DNA of 64,000 nucleotides from Bacteroidota bacterium (GTDB lineage Bacteria > Bacteroidota > Rhodothermia > Balneolales > HLUCCA01): NCBI GenBank assembly GCA_020832235.1, contig JAFIEZ010000003.1, positions 528,264-592,263 on the forward strand. Direction: 5' to 3'. Positions 17,494 to 26,828 of this stretch are shown in pieces (within the stretch, counting starts at the first letter, position 1; every line of letters begins with the position of its first letter). The notes beneath the pieces are model-generated. The model worked only from the letters and a program-made list of their open reading frames with translations, was not told where the DNA came from and ran no database searches. Position numbers and translations under genes: made by a program.

Positions 17494-18210
17494 TTAGTTA
17501 GGTATGGGCGCTTCCGGGTTACTCATAAGTATAAACCCACGTTTCCTAACTGTCTGGATATATTCTTTGTCCGTCTCTTCGCTTATTTTCTTACGCAGAT
17601 AGCTTACGTAAACATTTATGAAATTCGTTTGCGTATCAAATTTGATACCCCATACCTTATCCGCGAGTTCTTCTTTCTCAATTACTTTATCTACATGCTT
17701 CATGAAGTATGTCATGAGATTAAACTCGTTGTTGGTGAGCCATACCATATTGCCCTGAATAGTAAACTCGCGCTTGAGCAGATTGAGTTCCATTTCACCA
17801 CACCTCAGCACTTCGGTAGCCCCACCACTACTCGAAACATCTGCCTGATCTCTCGAACGTCTGGTTATAGCTTCAATTCGGGCTATTAACTCTTTGTTAT
17901 CGAATGGCTTTGTTAGATAGTCGTCCGCGCCGGAAGAGAGTCCGAGTACTTTAGTATCGATATTTTTTCTTGCAGAAAGTATCAAAATAGGAGTTTTTAT
18001 CCCTTTGTCTCTAAGGTCAGCACAGACTTCAAGTCCACTTTTGTCCGGCAATGCCAGATCAAGTATAATGCAGTCATGTTGACTTTGAAGAGCAATTTTT
18101 TCTCCTTCAAGAGCCTGTGCTGCTGTTGCTACTTCGAATCCATTTTTTTCGAGTACCCGCTGTACCAATGTTCTTACTACATCGTCATCCTCGATTACCA
18201 ATATTCGCAT
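17494..18210 (-). CDS. OmpR/PhoB-family response regulator
   Basis: The receiver domain starts MRILVIEDDDVVR and has the phosphoacceptor Asp in DCIILDLALPD and the switch lysine in DDYLTKPF. A winged-helix DNA-binding domain follows (NEFNLMTYFMKH, TNFINVYVSYLRKKI). The ATG at 18210 places the first strand at the N-terminus as in the family; an upstream ATG at 18249 would add 13 extra residues. No histidine kinase is adjacent, so partner and target genes are unknown. It is convergent with thrC, with only 43 bp between the stops. Confidence 0.9.
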   Translation of the reverse strand: MRILVIEDDDVVRTLVQRVLEKNGFEVATAAQALEGEKIALQSQHDCIILDLALPDKSGLEVCADLRDKGIKTPILILSARKNIDTKVLGLSSGADDYLTKPFDNKELIARIEAITRRSRDQADVSSSGGATEVLRCGEMELNLLKREFTIQGNMVWLTNNEFNLMTYFMKHVDKVIEKEELADKVWGIKFDTQTNFINVYVSYLRKKISEETDKEYIQTVRKRGFILMSNPEAPIPN

Positions 18211-18319
18211 AAAATAATTGTGACTAGATTCTGAAATACTATTGTGCAATTCTAATGATTGTAAATATCAATAATCGTGAAAGAAAACAATAGCAGATGT
18301 TATTTTTTTTAAGGAAATC

Positions 18320-19018
18320 TTAATTTTCTAGTAACTCATACCCTTTTTCCATCAACCAGTTATGAGCTGCGTGAATATATTTGCTATTCAGCTTGTGTGT
18401 TTCATTTAAAACTCGGATTTCTGCTTGAACATTTTTTGATTTTAAGAAGTCAATTGCAGCCTGTTGCGGCGCCAGTTGTACAATTTCATCTTTAGAACCA
18501 TGAATGGCAAGGATTTGCTGGTGCTTCATGTTCGATATCCGGGTTTGAGTTAGAACCTCTGTTTTTATCCTGCCGGCTATAACAATCATATCATTGGTAT
18601 GTTTCCATCGGGTCATGCCAAAATAACCAGCCTGATACCCACCCATGGAATAACCAACGAGGCACAGTCTATTAGCTTGTATGAACTGCCTGACATGATC
18701 AACAATCTCCTGAATGAATTCAGCAGTATATTCAAGTGATTTAATAAATGAACCTTGTTTGCCATTATACAGGTACCACATATACCCCCACTTTTCTCTG
18801 TGCCCAGTCATCTCCGAATCGGCATAAGGACCCTGAATGAATAAATGATAGGCCCTAAACTTAAGCAAGGGAGCCATTGTTTTTTCAAACGTCTCAAGGT
18901 TTTGTCCTCTCCCATGCAGGTAAACAAGCAATGGCTTCTCTCCTCTGTCACCTGTTTCAATAAGTTTGTAGGGTACTTCTACTTTAAATGAGGTCTTCCC
19001 GGATATCAAAACATCCAT
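18320..19018 (-). CDS. Alpha/beta hydrolase (esterase/phospholipase-like)
   Basis: This 232-residue protein has LLVYLHGRGQN for the oxyanion region, the nucleophile elbow GYSMGG, an acid in IHGSKDEIV and a late histidine in the segment KYIHAAHNW. This is a serine hydrolase of the carboxylesterase/phospholipase group. There is no signal peptide, so it should be cytoplasmic. It precedes the response regulator gene on the same strand with a gap of about 110 bp. Substrate unknown. Confidence 0.85.
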   Translation of the reverse strand: MDVLISGKTSFKVEVPYKLIETGDRGEKPLLVYLHGRGQNLETFEKTMAPLLKFRAYHLFIQGPYADSEMTGHREKWGYMWYLYNGKQGSFIKSLEYTAEFIQEIVDHVRQFIQANRLCLVGYSMGGYQAGYFGMTRWKHTNDMIVIAGRIKTEVLTQTRISNMKHQQILAIHGSKDEIVQLAPQQAAIDFLKSKNVQAEIRVLNETHKLNSKYIHAAHNWLMEKGYELLEN

Positions 19019-19196
19019 GCAAAAAGCTTTTTAAAAATAAATTATGTCATTATTAATAATCGTGGGAATATACTGCTTTTCCGTAAAGCGATTGCATTCA
19101 AACGACTTAATAAACTGATATTGAATATGTTTTTTCGGTATGTAAACCTTAATTTAGCAATTGCCGAATTTAAACTTGACCAAACAAATATACTGA

Positions 19197-20180
19197 ATGA
19201 ACGATATTAGAAACGACTGGAGTATTGAGGAAGTCCGTCAGATTTTTGAAATGCCGTTATTGGAGCTGGCATACCAGGCATCATTAATTCATAGAAAATA
19301 CCAGACAACTGCTGAGGTGCAGGTCTGTACGTTACTTTCGATTAAAACAGGTGGTTGCCCGGAAGATTGCTCATATTGTCCGCAATCAGCTCGTTACAAT
19401 ACTGAAATAGATGCTGCAGGGCTCCTTCCTCTAGATGATGTACGTGATGCAGCCCAACAGGCAGCCGCATCGGGAAGTACTCGTTTCTGCATGGGTGCAG
19501 CGTGGCGAAGAGTTCGAAATAACAAAGATTTCGACAGAGTACTCGACATGGTTAGAGAAGTAAATGACATGGGTATGGAAGTCTGTGCAACCCTGGGAAT
19601 GCTAACACCAGAACAGGCTGTACGACTCAAAGAAGCAGGATTGACGGCTTACAACCATAATCTTGACACCAGCGAAAAGCACTACGGGAATATAATTACC
19701 ACAAGAACATACGCTGACCGTTTAGAAACCATATCTCATGTTCAAAATGCCAAGATTTCTGTATGTTCAGGAGGTATAATTGGCCTCGGTGAAACCGACG
19801 AAGATCGCATCGCTATGCTTCACACACTCGCAACGCTCGAAGAACACCCCGAATCTGTACCTGTAAATGCGCTCATCGCTGTTGAGGGAACCCCTCTGGA
19901 AAATCAAGAACGTGTGACTGTTTGGGAAATGATGAGGATGATTGCAACCGCGCGGATTTTAATGCCTAAGGCGATGGTGAGATTATCTGCCGGAAGAGTT
20001 GAAATGCCCGTGACGGAACAGGCGCTATGTTTTATGGCCGGAGCTAATTCCATTTTTGCAGGTGAAAAACTTCTGACCACGGCAAACAATGATATCGACC
20101 AAGACAAAGCCATGTTTGAGCTGCTTGGTCTGAAACCTCGTGTTGCACACAAAACAAAACTACACAACGCCGAGGTTTAG
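19197..20180 (+). CDS. bioB: Biotin synthase
   Basis: The 327-residue product has the radical-SAM cluster motif [10 protein letters not shown] and the BioB-specific [17 protein letters not shown] and the closing region [14 protein letters not shown]. It inserts sulfur into dethiobiotin to form biotin. It is the only bio gene on the plus strand and meets bioA tail to tail across a shared terminator. The ATG at 19197 gives the usual N-terminus. No palindromic BirA operator was found upstream. Confidence 0.96.
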   Translation: MNDIRNDWSIEEVRQIFEMPLLELAYQASLIHRKYQTTAEVQVCTLLSIKTGGCPEDCSYCPQSARYNTEIDAAGLLPLDDVRDAAQQAAASGSTRFCMGAAWRRVRNNKDFDRVLDMVREVNDMGMEVCATLGMLTPEQAVRLKEAGLTAYNHNLDTSEKHYGNIITTRTYADRLETISHVQNAKISVCSGGIIGLGETDEDRIAMLHTLATLEEHPESVPVNALIAVEGTPLENQERVTVWEMMRMIATARILMPKAMVRLSAGRVEMPVTEQALCFMAGANSIFAGEKLLTTANNDIDQDKAMFELLGLKPRVAHKTKLHNAEV

Positions 20181-20205
20181 CATACTCTCCTTGTTAGCAA
20201 TCCAA

Positions 20206-20231
20206 AAAGGCATCTTTAGAAAGATGCCTTT
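20206..20231. terminator. Bidirectional terminator between bioB and bioA
   Basis: AAAGGCATCTTT and AAAGATGCCTTT are perfect inverted repeats giving an 11-bp stem with a 4-nt loop, flanked by A-rich sequence on the left and T-rich sequence on the right. It serves bioB on the plus strand. The bioA stop codon (20216-20218) lies inside the hairpin. Confidence 0.88.
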
Positions 20232-21526
20232 TTTATTTTATTCAACATCTTTTCTGTCTGCTCGTAAGCCCATACCAATTCGGCTTCTGAAATACAGTAC
20301 GGGGGCATTAAATACAAGACATCCCCAAGAGGACGTAGTAGCAATCCGTATTCAGGGGCTGTTGTTTTAATTTGAGAAGCTACGGAGTTCAAGTACCCCG
20401 CCTCTTCGCTAGTCTTTATATCTACTGCTGCTACCGTACCCTGAATTCTAGGCTTATTCAGAATCTCAGTTCTCTGTACAAGCTGTGGCAACAGATCAAA
20501 ATGAGTGTTTTTAATCGCATTCCTTTGATCATCCGACTGTAAAAGCAAGTCCAAACTCGCATTTGCAGCTGCACAACTGATTGGGTTTCCAGTATAAGAA
20601 TGTCCATGCCATAACGTTTTCATTGCATCGTCTGCATAAAAAGTATCGAAAACAGCGGCGGTACTAAGCGTCATTCCCATAGGTAAAAAGCCACCCGTTA
20701 TTCCTTTGCTGAGGCAAATCAAGTCAGGTGATGTATGCGCCTCCTGAAAAGCGAAGTACGACCCTGTACGGCCAAATCCGGTCATAACCTCGTCGTAAAT
20801 CACCAGTATCTCATATCTTTTTGTTAACTGCTCGAGCTGTTGAAGAAACGCCGGTCTACACATTTGCATCCCTCCTGCCCCTTGTATGAGCGGTTCAATA
20901 ATTACAGCAGCGAAAGATTCCGGTGTAGATTCAAAAAGCAATTCGATTTCCTTCAAGACTTCAAATTCCTTGTCGGTAAAATCATGATCACCCAACCATG
21001 TTGACGGATATGCTACCCTGTCTACATCTATCATCCATTCAGAGAATACTTCATTGAAAACCGATGGAGAGGCAGCCGACATGGCGCCCAAGGTATCGCC
21101 ATGATAGGCGTTGTTAAAGGCAAGGATACGTGAGCGTTTATGCTCCCCCTTATTTTTCCAATATTGGAAGGCTGTTTTTAATGCAACTTCCACAGCAGTT
21201 GAACCGTTATCACTAAAAAATGCATGTTGAAAATGGTAACCACTAAACTCTAAGAGCCTATCAGCAAGTCGTTCAGCACCTTCATGCGTGAATCCCGCAA
21301 ATATTACATGCTCCAGACGGTGAGCTTGTTCGGCTATCGCACAAGCAATGTGAGCATTTCCATGACCGAAAAGATTAACCCACCAGCTCGAGATCATATC
21401 TGCAATTTTACGACCGTCTTCAAGCTGTAACCACAACCCATTGCCCGATTTCACAAGTAAGGGAGTTGTCATGCTTTCGCCCTGTATTGTAAATGGTCTC
21501 CAAATTGTAGGTTTTCCCCGGTTCAT
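20216..21526 (-). CDS. bioA: Adenosylmethionine-8-amino-7-oxononanoate aminotransferase
   Basis: At 436 residues it is a class III PLP aminotransferase with the BioA-type start WRPFTIQGE, SSWWVNLFGHGN, FSDNGSTAVEVALK, AYHGDTLGAMS, IYDEVMTGFGRTG and the lysine in LSKGITGGFLPMG. It makes 7,8-diaminononanoate from KAPA using SAM as amino donor. It overlaps bioD by 4 bp (ATGA) and is the last gene of the bio operon, its stop lying within the terminator hairpin. Confidence 0.95.
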   Translation of the reverse strand: MNRGKPTIWRPFTIQGESMTTPLLVKSGNGLWLQLEDGRKIADMISSWWVNLFGHGNAHIACAIAEQAHRLEHVIFAGFTHEGAERLADRLLEFSGYHFQHAFFSDNGSTAVEVALKTAFQYWKNKGEHKRSRILAFNNAYHGDTLGAMSAASPSVFNEVFSEWMIDVDRVAYPSTWLGDHDFTDKEFEVLKEIELLFESTPESFAAVIIEPLIQGAGGMQMCRPAFLQQLEQLTKRYEILVIYDEVMTGFGRTGSYFAFQEAHTSPDLICLSKGITGGFLPMGMTLSTAAVFDTFYADDAMKTLWHGHSYTGNPISCAAANASLDLLLQSDDQRNAIKNTHFDLLPQLVQRTEILNKPRIQGTVAAVDIKTSEEAGYLNSVASQIKTTAPEYGLLLRPLGDVLYLMPPYCISEAELVWAYEQTEKMLNKIKKASF

Positions 21527-22185
21527 AACTTATTTAGGGCTACAGATATGTTATTTTCAAATCCTTGGGAATGCCATACACTCATGAGAACATCCGGCGT
21601 AACGTCTCCATTCAGTTTAGGTATTCTTCCCAGCAAAGGCACACCAGAAAAACTCACAACGGCTTTTTCGTTCTCCGCGTTTGGTTCGCCACTAAATACA
21701 CAACCCAAAACGGAAATCTGATTTTTTTGAAGCGTTTGGATGGTAAGCAAAGAATGATTTATCGTTCCGAGTGTTGGCCTACAGACCACAATTACAGGTG
21801 CTCTGAGTTTAGCCATAAGCTCGATGAGTAAGGTTTTATGGTTCAGAGGTACATTTACGCCTCCAGCCCCCTCGATAACAAGATATCGACTCAATACCTG
21901 GCTGCTGTCTGGCCACGAAAAGTCATCCAAAGATATCTGCACACCGTCAAGTTTTGCAGCTAAGTGCGGAGAGAACGGTTGGGTAAGAAGCCATCGTTCT
22001 TTAAGAAAATGTCGATCACTTAGTCCTGTCAGGAATTTAACTCTCTCCGTATCTGTTTTGCCTTCATCCAGACCGCTTTGTACCGGCTTCCAGTATACAG
22101 CATTCAGCGCTTTTGTGATAAGGGCAGAAAATACGGTTTTACCCACTCCAGTATCGGTTCCGGTAACCCAAATTGGCTGGTACAT
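21523..22185 (-). CDS. bioD: Dethiobiotin synthase
   Basis: The domain starts MYQPIWVTGTDTGVGKT, which carries the P-loop, and continues with YWKPVQSG and VIEGAGGVNVPL. It is an ATP-dependent carboxylase closing the ureido ring of dethiobiotin. The ATG at 22185 is preferred to a frame starting at 22281, which would overlap bioC widely. With this start the gap from the bioC stop is 4 bp and length is 220 residues, normal for BioD. Confidence 0.93.
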   Translation of the reverse strand: MYQPIWVTGTDTGVGKTVFSALITKALNAVYWKPVQSGLDEGKTDTERVKFLTGLSDRHFLKERWLLTQPFSPHLAAKLDGVQISLDDFSWPDSSQVLSRYLVIEGAGGVNVPLNHKTLLIELMAKLRAPVIVVCRPTLGTINHSLLTIQTLQKNQISVLGCVFSGEPNAENEKAVVSFSGVPLLGRIPKLNGDVTPDVLMSVWHSQGFENNISVALNKL

Positions 22186-22189
22186 TAGA

Positions 22190-22993
22190 TCACTCCGAAT
22201 CAAATTTGCGACGAATTCCACCAAAAGTGATCCCATAGGTGACCTGAAACTTCCGGGTGGTTTTGTGTTTCCAATGCTCATCGAGTTGAACTATAGCACC
22301 GGGGTTATTAGGTCGACCATTTTGCCGGGTTCCTGCTCCAATTCGCTTTAAGTTTCTAAAAAACGAAGCCGGAGTATCAAATATCTCTGTAAATAACTCC
22401 ATAGAAAAAAACGCCCATTCAAATCGTTGTGCATCTATCGCTATGGGCTTGCAAGCAGGTAGAATGTTGCCTGTAAATGGAACTCCCGTTTCAGCACACA
22501 AGGCCTTCCATTCCGGGAAACATCGCTCGTCCAGATAAGAATAGATGAGCATACCACCGGGTTTCAGAGCTTCCAGATATTGTTTTAATGTATACTCCGT
22601 GTTATTAAACCATTGTGCTGTTAGCGCGGTAACAATTAATCCATAACGGCTATCTGTCAAGTCAGATTCGCCATCTCTTTCTTCAAAAAGGATATTTAAA
22701 CCAGCTTTATCGGGTACATTCATCCGACAGGCCTCCAACATTTCGACTGACAAATCTGCCGCGATGTAGGTCCCTCCACCGATTAATTTTACGATGGGTT
22801 GAGTAATAAACCCAGTACCACAGCCAATTTCAAGGTAAGGAGAGTCGAGATCTTTAATGTATTCACCTGATAAGTCAATAAAACGTTGTGCAGCTTGTCG
22901 CTGAACGTGTGCATACATATTGTATGCCTTCGCCTTATCGCCGAAATTGCGTGCTACTTTTTCTTTCAACTCTGTTGTAGATACTTCCTGCAT
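22190..22993 (-). CDS. bioC: Malonyl-ACP O-methyltransferase
   Basis: This 267-residue SAM methyltransferase has the BioC-like start VARNFGDKAKAYNMYAHVQ, motif I LEIGCGTGFIT and the VTALTAQWFNN region typical of BioC. It methylates malonyl-ACP so that fatty acid enzymes can build the pimeloyl chain. It lies between the esterase-like gene (15 bp) and bioD (4 bp), which supports the call. Confidence 0.9.
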   Translation of the reverse strand: MQEVSTTELKEKVARNFGDKAKAYNMYAHVQRQAAQRFIDLSGEYIKDLDSPYLEIGCGTGFITQPIVKLIGGGTYIAADLSVEMLEACRMNVPDKAGLNILFEERDGESDLTDSRYGLIVTALTAQWFNNTEYTLKQYLEALKPGGMLIYSYLDERCFPEWKALCAETGVPFTGNILPACKPIAIDAQRFEWAFFSMELFTEIFDTPASFFRNLKRIGAGTRQNGRPNNPGAIVQLDEHWKHKTTRKFQVTYGITFGGIRRKFDSE

Positions 22994-23008
22994 ACTGTTT
23001 ATAAATCC

Positions 23009-23698
23009 CTAAGTAAAGTGTACAACCGATAATATTAACGATGGATGTGTGTAAGGAATTCCATGCCCTCCATTGGAAATGAGTTGGGTGGACGCATTTA
23101 AATGGGAGGCTAGCTTTGCAGCATGCTCGACATGAACAATGACATCATTATCACCATGAAAGATAACTACTTTACGTATTTGAGATGCGCTTTTTGCTTC
23201 AAGAATACCCGCATCTAACAGCTTAAGATCATTAAGTAATTGATTTGAATTCAAAGTAGCTGCCTCAGATGATAATCGTTGTATGTTCTCCTGATTGTCG
23301 TTTGGATACATCATTCTCTTATGAAATGTTTGAAGAACTCCGGCAGGGTTAATTTTGAAAGACTCCATCATTTTTTTTAATGATCGACGCGAATAAGCTT
23401 CATTAACGTCATGAAATCTTCTGAAGCCGGATATAATAATCCATTGGGATGCAATCTGCAATAAATAGTCCGGTATACAAAAACAACCCAATGAATGACT
23501 TATCAGTATATGATTGTCTTTTTGGTCAAAGATATCTTTATCTGAGGAATACTCGGTCTCCGTATTAAAATATCCCCTGTTGTGCATTATAATCGTACTA
23601 TCAGAAGGATTCCGTCTAGAGTGCAAAAGGTGAACCAATGGGTCCCAGATACGACTATCGCACCCCCATCCGTGAAAAAAATGAATAACTGTTTTCAT
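23009..23698 (-). CDS. bioH: Probable pimeloyl-ACP methyl ester esterase (BioH-like)
   Basis: The 229-residue alpha/beta hydrolase starts VIHFFHGWGCDSRIW, close to the BioH pattern, with nucleophile Ser in SHSLGC, acid in HGDNDVIV and His in NGGHGIPYTHP. BioH removes the methyl group from pimeloyl-ACP ester after chain extension. Its place between bioF (4-bp overlap) and bioC is the main support; several unrelated esterases (BioG, BioK, BioV) fill this role in other bacteria, so the symbol is given by function and context. Confidence 0.75.
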   Translation of the reverse strand: MKTVIHFFHGWGCDSRIWDPLVHLLHSRRNPSDSTIIMHNRGYFNTETEYSSDKDIFDQKDNHILISHSLGCFCIPDYLLQIASQWIIISGFRRFHDVNEAYSRRSLKKMMESFKINPAGVLQTFHKRMMYPNDNQENIQRLSSEAATLNSNQLLNDLKLLDAGILEAKSASQIRKVVIFHGDNDVIVHVEHAAKLASHLNASTQLISNGGHGIPYTHPSLILSVVHFT

Positions 23699-24858
23699 AG
23701 CTCATAGGATTCACTTATGGCAAGAGGAAGTCGCTCTAAAGCATTTTCTGGCAGTGCAGATGATACAGTTAATCGCAGACGTGATGTCCCCTGTTCAACC
23801 GTCGGCGGCCTGATGGGTGTTGCTAAGAACCCTTTTTTTTCGAGTTTTTCAGCAACTCTGATGGAATCATTTTCATTACCCAAAACAACTGGGATAATCT
23901 GAGAAACAGATCCTGAAATATGATAACCTTGCTCTACAAGTTTACGTCTAAGCCAGGCAGCATTATGAATTACTTTAGTTCTGAGGTGATTGAGATCAGG
24001 CATTAATCTCAAAGCTCCCAAATTGGATCCAATAACAGACGGTGGCAAAGCTGTTGTGTAAATAATACCGCTACAGAAGTTTGTCAGGTATTCTTTCATT
24101 TTGGCAGAACATGCAACGAAAGCCCCAAAAGAACCGAATGACTTACCAAATGTGCCTAAAACCAGATCTACCCTTTCCATTCCATATGCAAACCCTCTGC
24201 CATCATCCCCCCATACTCCTGTTGCATGTGCCTCATCAACAATAAGTAATGCATTGTAGCGATCTGCAATCTCTGATATTACGCGTAGATCTGCCACATC
24301 TCCATCCATGCTAAAAACACTTTCTGTTACGATGATAGATCTGCCGTTAGTAGAGCTATGTCTCCGCAGCAATTCTTCGAGATGGCTATAATCAGTGTGT
24401 TTATAACGGTGCAGTGTACCTTTACCTAAAAGAGCACCCTGGATAAGACTATTATGATTTTTCTTGTCATAATAGAGATGGGTATTCTTGTCACTTAATG
24501 ATGCAATAAGTGACACATTCATTTGATACCCTGAATTAAAAACCAAAACTGCCTCACGGCCCAGCCATACTGCTAATTCATCTTCAAGTTCTTTATGTAA
24601 GGGGGTTGTGCCGGTAATAAGCCTTGAACCTGTACTACCGCAGCCGTAATAGTTGACACACTCTATGGAAAACTCTTTGACCGCGGGATGCTTAGATAAA
24701 CCGAGATAGTCATTCCCGCTAACATCAAAAAGTTTTGCACTGCGGTCGTTAAGAAGATAGCCCTCCATATCAGGCCGATATACACGTAACGTTCGCAGTC
24801 GGTCGTTTTCACGGCGGGCGACTAATGGTTGATCCATAAATTGATGGCGGTGATCCAT
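23695..24858 (-). CDS. bioF: 8-amino-7-oxononanoate synthase
   Basis: The 387-residue alpha-oxoamine synthase has NDYLGLSKHPAV, GCGSTGSRLITGT, VDEAHATGVWG and the PLP lysine in LGTFGKSFGSFGAF. It condenses pimeloyl-ACP with alanine. It starts 5 bp after the DUF4837 lipoprotein gene and overlaps bioH by 4 bp, so translation is probably coupled. Length is normal. Confidence 0.95.
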   Translation of the reverse strand: MDHRHQFMDQPLVARRENDRLRTLRVYRPDMEGYLLNDRSAKLFDVSGNDYLGLSKHPAVKEFSIECVNYYGCGSTGSRLITGTTPLHKELEDELAVWLGREAVLVFNSGYQMNVSLIASLSDKNTHLYYDKKNHNSLIQGALLGKGTLHRYKHTDYSHLEELLRRHSSTNGRSIIVTESVFSMDGDVADLRVISEIADRYNALLIVDEAHATGVWGDDGRGFAYGMERVDLVLGTFGKSFGSFGAFVACSAKMKEYLTNFCSGIIYTTALPPSVIGSNLGALRLMPDLNHLRTKVIHNAAWLRRKLVEQGYHISGSVSQIIPVVLGNENDSIRVAEKLEKKGFLATPIRPPTVEQGTSRLRLTVSSALPENALERLPLAISESYEL

Positions 24859-24863
24859 TCAAT

Positions 24864-25955
24864 TTACTCGGTTAGTACCCCTGATAGCGTTACGTCAAAT
24901 TCGGGATTTGTTCGGAATGTGCGAGCAATAGCTTCAAATTGATATAAAAATCTTCGCTGCCGATATCGAGGTGAAAACTGAGCCAATTCCATCATGTAAA
25001 GCCTGTTTTGGTCTGGGCAATGAAAAACATAATTTATATATGGTCCTCCCATAGAAAAATCCGACATAACCCAGACACCTCTGGATTCATAGACCTCCAT
25101 ATCATTTATTCGCATAAACTGAGTTTTGTGATCTTGACGATAATCCGTTCGCACGTATGCATTTTCACGTGAGCCACGAATATAGATATTTAGAAGACTG
25201 TCGCGGGTATTATTTATCCAACGCTCGCTGATGAAATCAAGGTCGGGCACATTGTCTTTGTGCCAAACCCATATCCACCTGTCGTTATCATCTAGAAAAC
25301 GACGCATAGATACGAAGTCGGTAGTGTCAACACCGATGATATAATCGTGCTGAACCCTAAAAGTGAACCCACGCTGTACCCAGAGACTATCGGAAATAGC
25401 TCTCACTTCCCCCCTCCTGTATACCTCCTCAGTCCACCTCGCTAATTCCATTTCATGCAGTGAGCGAATATGGGAGCCTGAGTTATTTCGAATACGTTGC
25501 TCAAGGGTATCCACGTCTGGTGCAGTATGTATGAGAATCCATTGGTCTCTATACCAGCGGTCTCTAAGTGGTATTTCGAATAGCTCACCACGTCTTACGC
25601 GGTCTTGTACGTCCTGACTGAGTAAAGATCGCAGATACGAACCTACATTCGTGTCTTCATCTATAGATGCAACAACCATAAGGTTACGGTGCTTCTGCGC
25701 AAGGTTAAGGTCAGCTTGAGTTCTGAGACCTGAAAATTTCAAGTCAAACCTTGGCTCTGGACGAGGCATGGTAAGCATAAATTCACCATAGACGTCCCTC
25801 AAAGCAGATTCAACAGGACTTTCGAAATGGGTTGAATCGATAAGTACAAATACTTCGGAGGGTAGCCCTTGTGCGCGTTGACGGAAATCGCCGCCGCAAG
25901 CCGTGATTAACAGTAATGTTCCTATCAATAGAAAGAGTAGTATCGTGTTTTTCAT
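24864..25955 (-). CDS. DUF4837-family lipoprotein
   Basis: The 363-residue protein has a lipoprotein signal with lipobox ITAC (C20). The rest fits the DUF4837 family of Bacteroidota: LPSEVFVLIDS, the RDRWYRDQWILIH segment, and an Arg/Trp-rich C-terminal half. The function is unknown; it should sit on the periplasmic face of a membrane. It is 5 bp upstream of bioF and 65 bp downstream of trpA on the same strand, with no obvious terminator in that gap, so it may be the first gene of the bio operon or lie in a longer trp-bio transcript. Confidence 0.8.
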   Translation of the reverse strand: MKNTILLFLLIGTLLLITACGGDFRQRAQGLPSEVFVLIDSTHFESPVESALRDVYGEFMLTMPRPEPRFDLKFSGLRTQADLNLAQKHRNLMVVASIDEDTNVGSYLRSLLSQDVQDRVRRGELFEIPLRDRWYRDQWILIHTAPDVDTLEQRIRNNSGSHIRSLHEMELARWTEEVYRRGEVRAISDSLWVQRGFTFRVQHDYIIGVDTTDFVSMRRFLDDNDRWIWVWHKDNVPDLDFISERWINNTRDSLLNIYIRGSRENAYVRTDYRQDHKTQFMRINDMEVYESRGVWVMSDFSMGGPYINYVFHCPDQNRLYMMELAQFSPRYRQRRFLYQFEAIARTFRTNPEFDVTLSGVLTE

Positions 25956-26020
25956 AAGTTATTCGTGTTGTTCACGGCATAATAAGGAACCCTGACGGCA
26001 GATGGAATTACATAATCATG

Positions 26021-26827
26021 TTAGTTTTGGGAACCGTACTTAATTGTTTTTACAAAAAGTTTAACCTGGTCTAGCCAGTCTGAGTTTGGATAGTTTTTTC
26101 TTATGGTGTCTATCAAAGCACTTCCTACAACAAATCCACTCAGACCGGAAGAAACACGCATTGCGTCAGTATGGGTTCTGATCCCAAAACCAACAAGAAC
26201 AGGATTTTTCGTTATGTTGGCCTTAACACGTCCAATAAACTTATCTACAGATTGGGCAACTTGATCACCGTCTCTTGCTCCAGTTACACCTGTAACAGAT
26301 ACACAATAAACAAAGCCATTCGATTTTGAATCGATTAGTTTCATTCGTGAATCTGTGGTATTGGGCGCAACTAGATGAATCAGCGACATGTCGTATTTGG
26401 TGCAGTGTTCTTCAACCAAACCCGTTTCTTCAACAGGGACATCCGGTAAAATAAACCCATCAACACCAGATTCAGCTGCTTTACTAAAGAACTCATCAAC
26501 TCCATAATGTAAAATAGGATTGATGTAGCCCATTAAAACAATTGGAATTTGAGAAGATTGCCGGATCTCACGAACCATCGAAAATATCATATCCAGGTCG
26601 GTTCCTTTTTCAATGGCTACCTCACTGGAATACTGGATGGTCGGGCCGTCGGCCAGAGGATCACTGAAAGGCATTCCAAGTTCAATTATATCAGCACCAG
26701 ACTCTTCCAGTGCTAATACAAGATCAGCCGTAACAACTGGTTCCGGATATCCGGCTGTAATGAACATGGCCATAACAGACTTATCTTTACTATTTTTAAA
26801 AACGGTATGTATTCTTTCTGAGGGCAT
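26021..26827 (-). CDS. trpA: Tryptophan synthase alpha chain
   Basis: The protein (268 residues from the ATG at 26827) has the TrpA motifs ELGMPFSDPLADGPTIQ, VLMGYINPI and FVYCVSVTGVTGAR. The catalytic Glu is in the first motif and Asp in ILPDVPVEE. It splits indole-3-glycerol phosphate and channels indole to TrpB. The start at 26827 lies 1 bp after the trpB stop; a frame from 26866 would overlap trpB by 38 bp. It is the last trp gene. Confidence 0.95.
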   Translation of the reverse strand: MPSERIHTVFKNSKDKSVMAMFITAGYPEPVVTADLVLALEESGADIIELGMPFSDPLADGPTIQYSSEVAIEKGTDLDMIFSMVREIRQSSQIPIVLMGYINPILHYGVDEFFSKAAESGVDGFILPDVPVEETGLVEEHCTKYDMSLIHLVAPNTTDSRMKLIDSKSNGFVYCVSVTGVTGARDGDQVAQSVDKFIGRVKANITKNPVLVGFGIRTHTDAMRVSSGLSGFVVGSALIDTIRKNYPNSDWLDQVKLFVKTIKYGSQN

Positions 26828-26828
26828 T

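Noticed and set aside
19141-19196. BirA-like operator upstream of bioB (TGTAAACC)
   Set aside because: Only one half-site is present; the inverted second half (GGTTTACA) is missing.
22186-22281. N-terminal extension of bioD to 22281
   Set aside because: It would overlap bioC by 92 bp and lacks similarity to BioD; the P-loop start at 22185 is normal.
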